A DNA stretch of 16,153 nucleotides. Source: Rheinheimera sp. GTDB lineage: Bacteria > Pseudomonadota > Gammaproteobacteria > Enterobacterales > Alteromonadaceae. Where the stretch lies: contig NZ_JAIWOI010000061.1 in assembly GCF_020217005.1 (NCBI RefSeq), positions 1 to 16,153 of the forward strand. The letters are read 5' to 3'. Shown here piece by piece: positions 15,660 to 16,153 of the stretch. A program made the position numbers and the translations under genes. The notes beneath the pieces are model-generated. The model worked only from the letters and a program-made list of their open reading frames with translations, did no database searches and was not told the DNA's origin. Numbering within the stretch: position 1 is the stretch's first letter; the number at the start of each line of letters is the position of its first letter.

Positions 15660-15693
15660 AGAACAGGCGACAGTAGTCGCCTGTTCTATTTTA
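15660..15693 (+). terminator. Strong rho-independent terminator after the porin gene
   Basis: AGAACAGGCGAC and GTCGCCTGTTCT form a perfect 12-bp stem around AGTA, followed by ATTTTAAT. It starts 17 nt after the porin stop. The downstream small gene therefore needs its own promoter or read-through. Confidence 0.85.
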
Positions 15694-15761
15694 ATGACGA
15701 CTCATCCAGTAGCAAAATTGAACCGTATAGTGAAAATGTTACTTACACGGAGATTTTTGTT

Positions 15762-16046
15762 ATGCATAGAATCGAACATTTAAACCGTCAGGATGTTGTG
15801 ATAGATGAACTGGTGATCCATTCACTAGAAATGGGGATTTATTTGGCCCAGGTCAGTTACGATGAACGTGTTGGCTTCCTGGTGGATACAGATAACAGAC
15901 CACTGCGTTTTTTAAGTGTGGAGCAGGCAAAACAGTCGTTATCAGATGCAACCATTAAAAAGTGTTGGTTACAGCATCAATCAGCTTACGACGAGATGAT
16001 TGGAGGCTCTGAAAAAGTGGATAACAGTCTGCGTATTCCTGTTTAA
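15762..16046 (+). CDS. DUF6482-type small protein of unknown function
   Basis: A 94-residue soluble protein (MHRIEHLNRQDVVIDELVIHSLEMGIYLAQVSYDERVGFLVDTDNRPLRFLSVEQAKQSL...). The pattern HSLE-x-GIYLAQV, a short loop, then LVD-x-x-x-PLRFLSVEQAKQSL fits small gammaproteobacterial proteins now grouped as DUF6482; the name is from recall and cannot be verified here. No signal peptide, membrane segment or catalytic motif is visible. The start is the ATG at 15762, with GGAGA 8 nt upstream; the frame opens further back to 15612 but that part overlaps the porin end and the terminator. It follows the porin on the same strand but behind a strong terminator. Function unknown. Confidence 0.75.
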   Translation: MHRIEHLNRQDVVIDELVIHSLEMGIYLAQVSYDERVGFLVDTDNRPLRFLSVEQAKQSLSDATIKKCWLQHQSAYDEMIGGSEKVDNSLRIPV

Positions 16047-16153
16047 CGTCAAAAAAGTCTCTTTTTTGCCCGTTTTGCTTTATTTCTGAGCGAACGATCA
16101 CGAATATCATCAAATTGTCATTTTAGGGGTTGTGCAGGATTAAAAACTCCCTA
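16047..16153 (+). promoter_or_regulatory. Possible rRNA P1-type promoter running off the right edge
   Basis: The stretch starts with a weak AT hairpin (AAAAAAG-TCT-CTTTTTT, 16051-16067) after the DUF6482-type gene. The last bases carry TTGTGC (16130-16135), a 16-bp spacer ending AACTCCC, then TA at the edge. E. coli rrnB P1 has the same layout: -35, a 16-bp spacer ending AACTCCC, then TATAAT. Upstream DNA is AT-rich, as for an UP element. The -10 itself is beyond the window, so this is inference. Confidence 0.5.

Noticed and set aside
15612..15761. 50-residue N-terminal extension of the DUF6482-type gene
   Set aside because: It overlaps the porin C-terminus and is crossed by a strong terminator; the ATG at 15762 has a proper ribosome site.
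16051..16067. AT-rich hairpin AAAAAAG-TCT-CTTTTTT as a terminator
   Set aside because: The stem has a single G-C pair and is probably too weak; kept only as a remark in the right-edge entry.
1..16153. Mobile elements, CRISPR arrays, toxin-antitoxin or defence genes
   Set aside because: Looked for direct repeat arrays, transposase motifs and defence domains; none seen.

Overview
The window reads as gammaproteobacterial chromosome, most likely an Alteromonadales-type marine or freshwater bacterium close to Rheinheimera, Alishewanella or Shewanella. That placement is inferred from gene content and protein style, not from a search. Gene density is high. No insertion sequence, phage gene, CRISPR array or tRNA is visible.

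Layout, left to right. (1) 1-1915, minus: a secreted GH20 beta-N-acetylhexosaminidase, cut by the left edge. (2) 2093-6638, minus, transcribed right to left: a DUF4212 small membrane protein, an SLC5 sodium:solute symporter of the VC_2705 type, an intrinsic terminator, then a CNB-CBS-nucleotidyltransferase-like (DUF294) protein and a DnaQ-fold exonuclease whose stop and start codons abut. (3) 6819-11482, plus: crbS, a giant hybrid sensor kinase whose sensor half is itself an SLC5 transporter fold, then an AI-2E/PerM-type permease. (4) 11501-14220, minus: acs (acetyl-CoA synthetase) followed by crbR, the LuxR/NarL-type response regulator. (5) 14486-16046, plus: a DcaP-like outer-membrane porin divergent from acs, a strong terminator, and a small DUF6482-type gene. 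(6) The last ~40 bases look like the upstream part of a ribosomal RNA P1 promoter, so an rRNA operon probably starts just beyond the right edge.

Regions 2-5 form one acetate-utilisation locus. The likely flow is: carboxylates cross the outer membrane (porin), are imported by the DUF4212/SLC5 pair and activated to acetyl-CoA by Acs. CrbS senses substrate and phosphorylates CrbR, which activates acs and the transporter operon. CrbS/R control of acs is established in Vibrio and Pseudomonas (there also MxtR/ErdR). A shared 22-bp element with the same 9-bp core, upstream of both acs and the DUF4212 operon, is a candidate CrbR site seen here directly. The least understood part is the DUF294 protein plus exonuclease pair, which sits behind a terminator in the transporter operon and has no known role in acetate metabolism.
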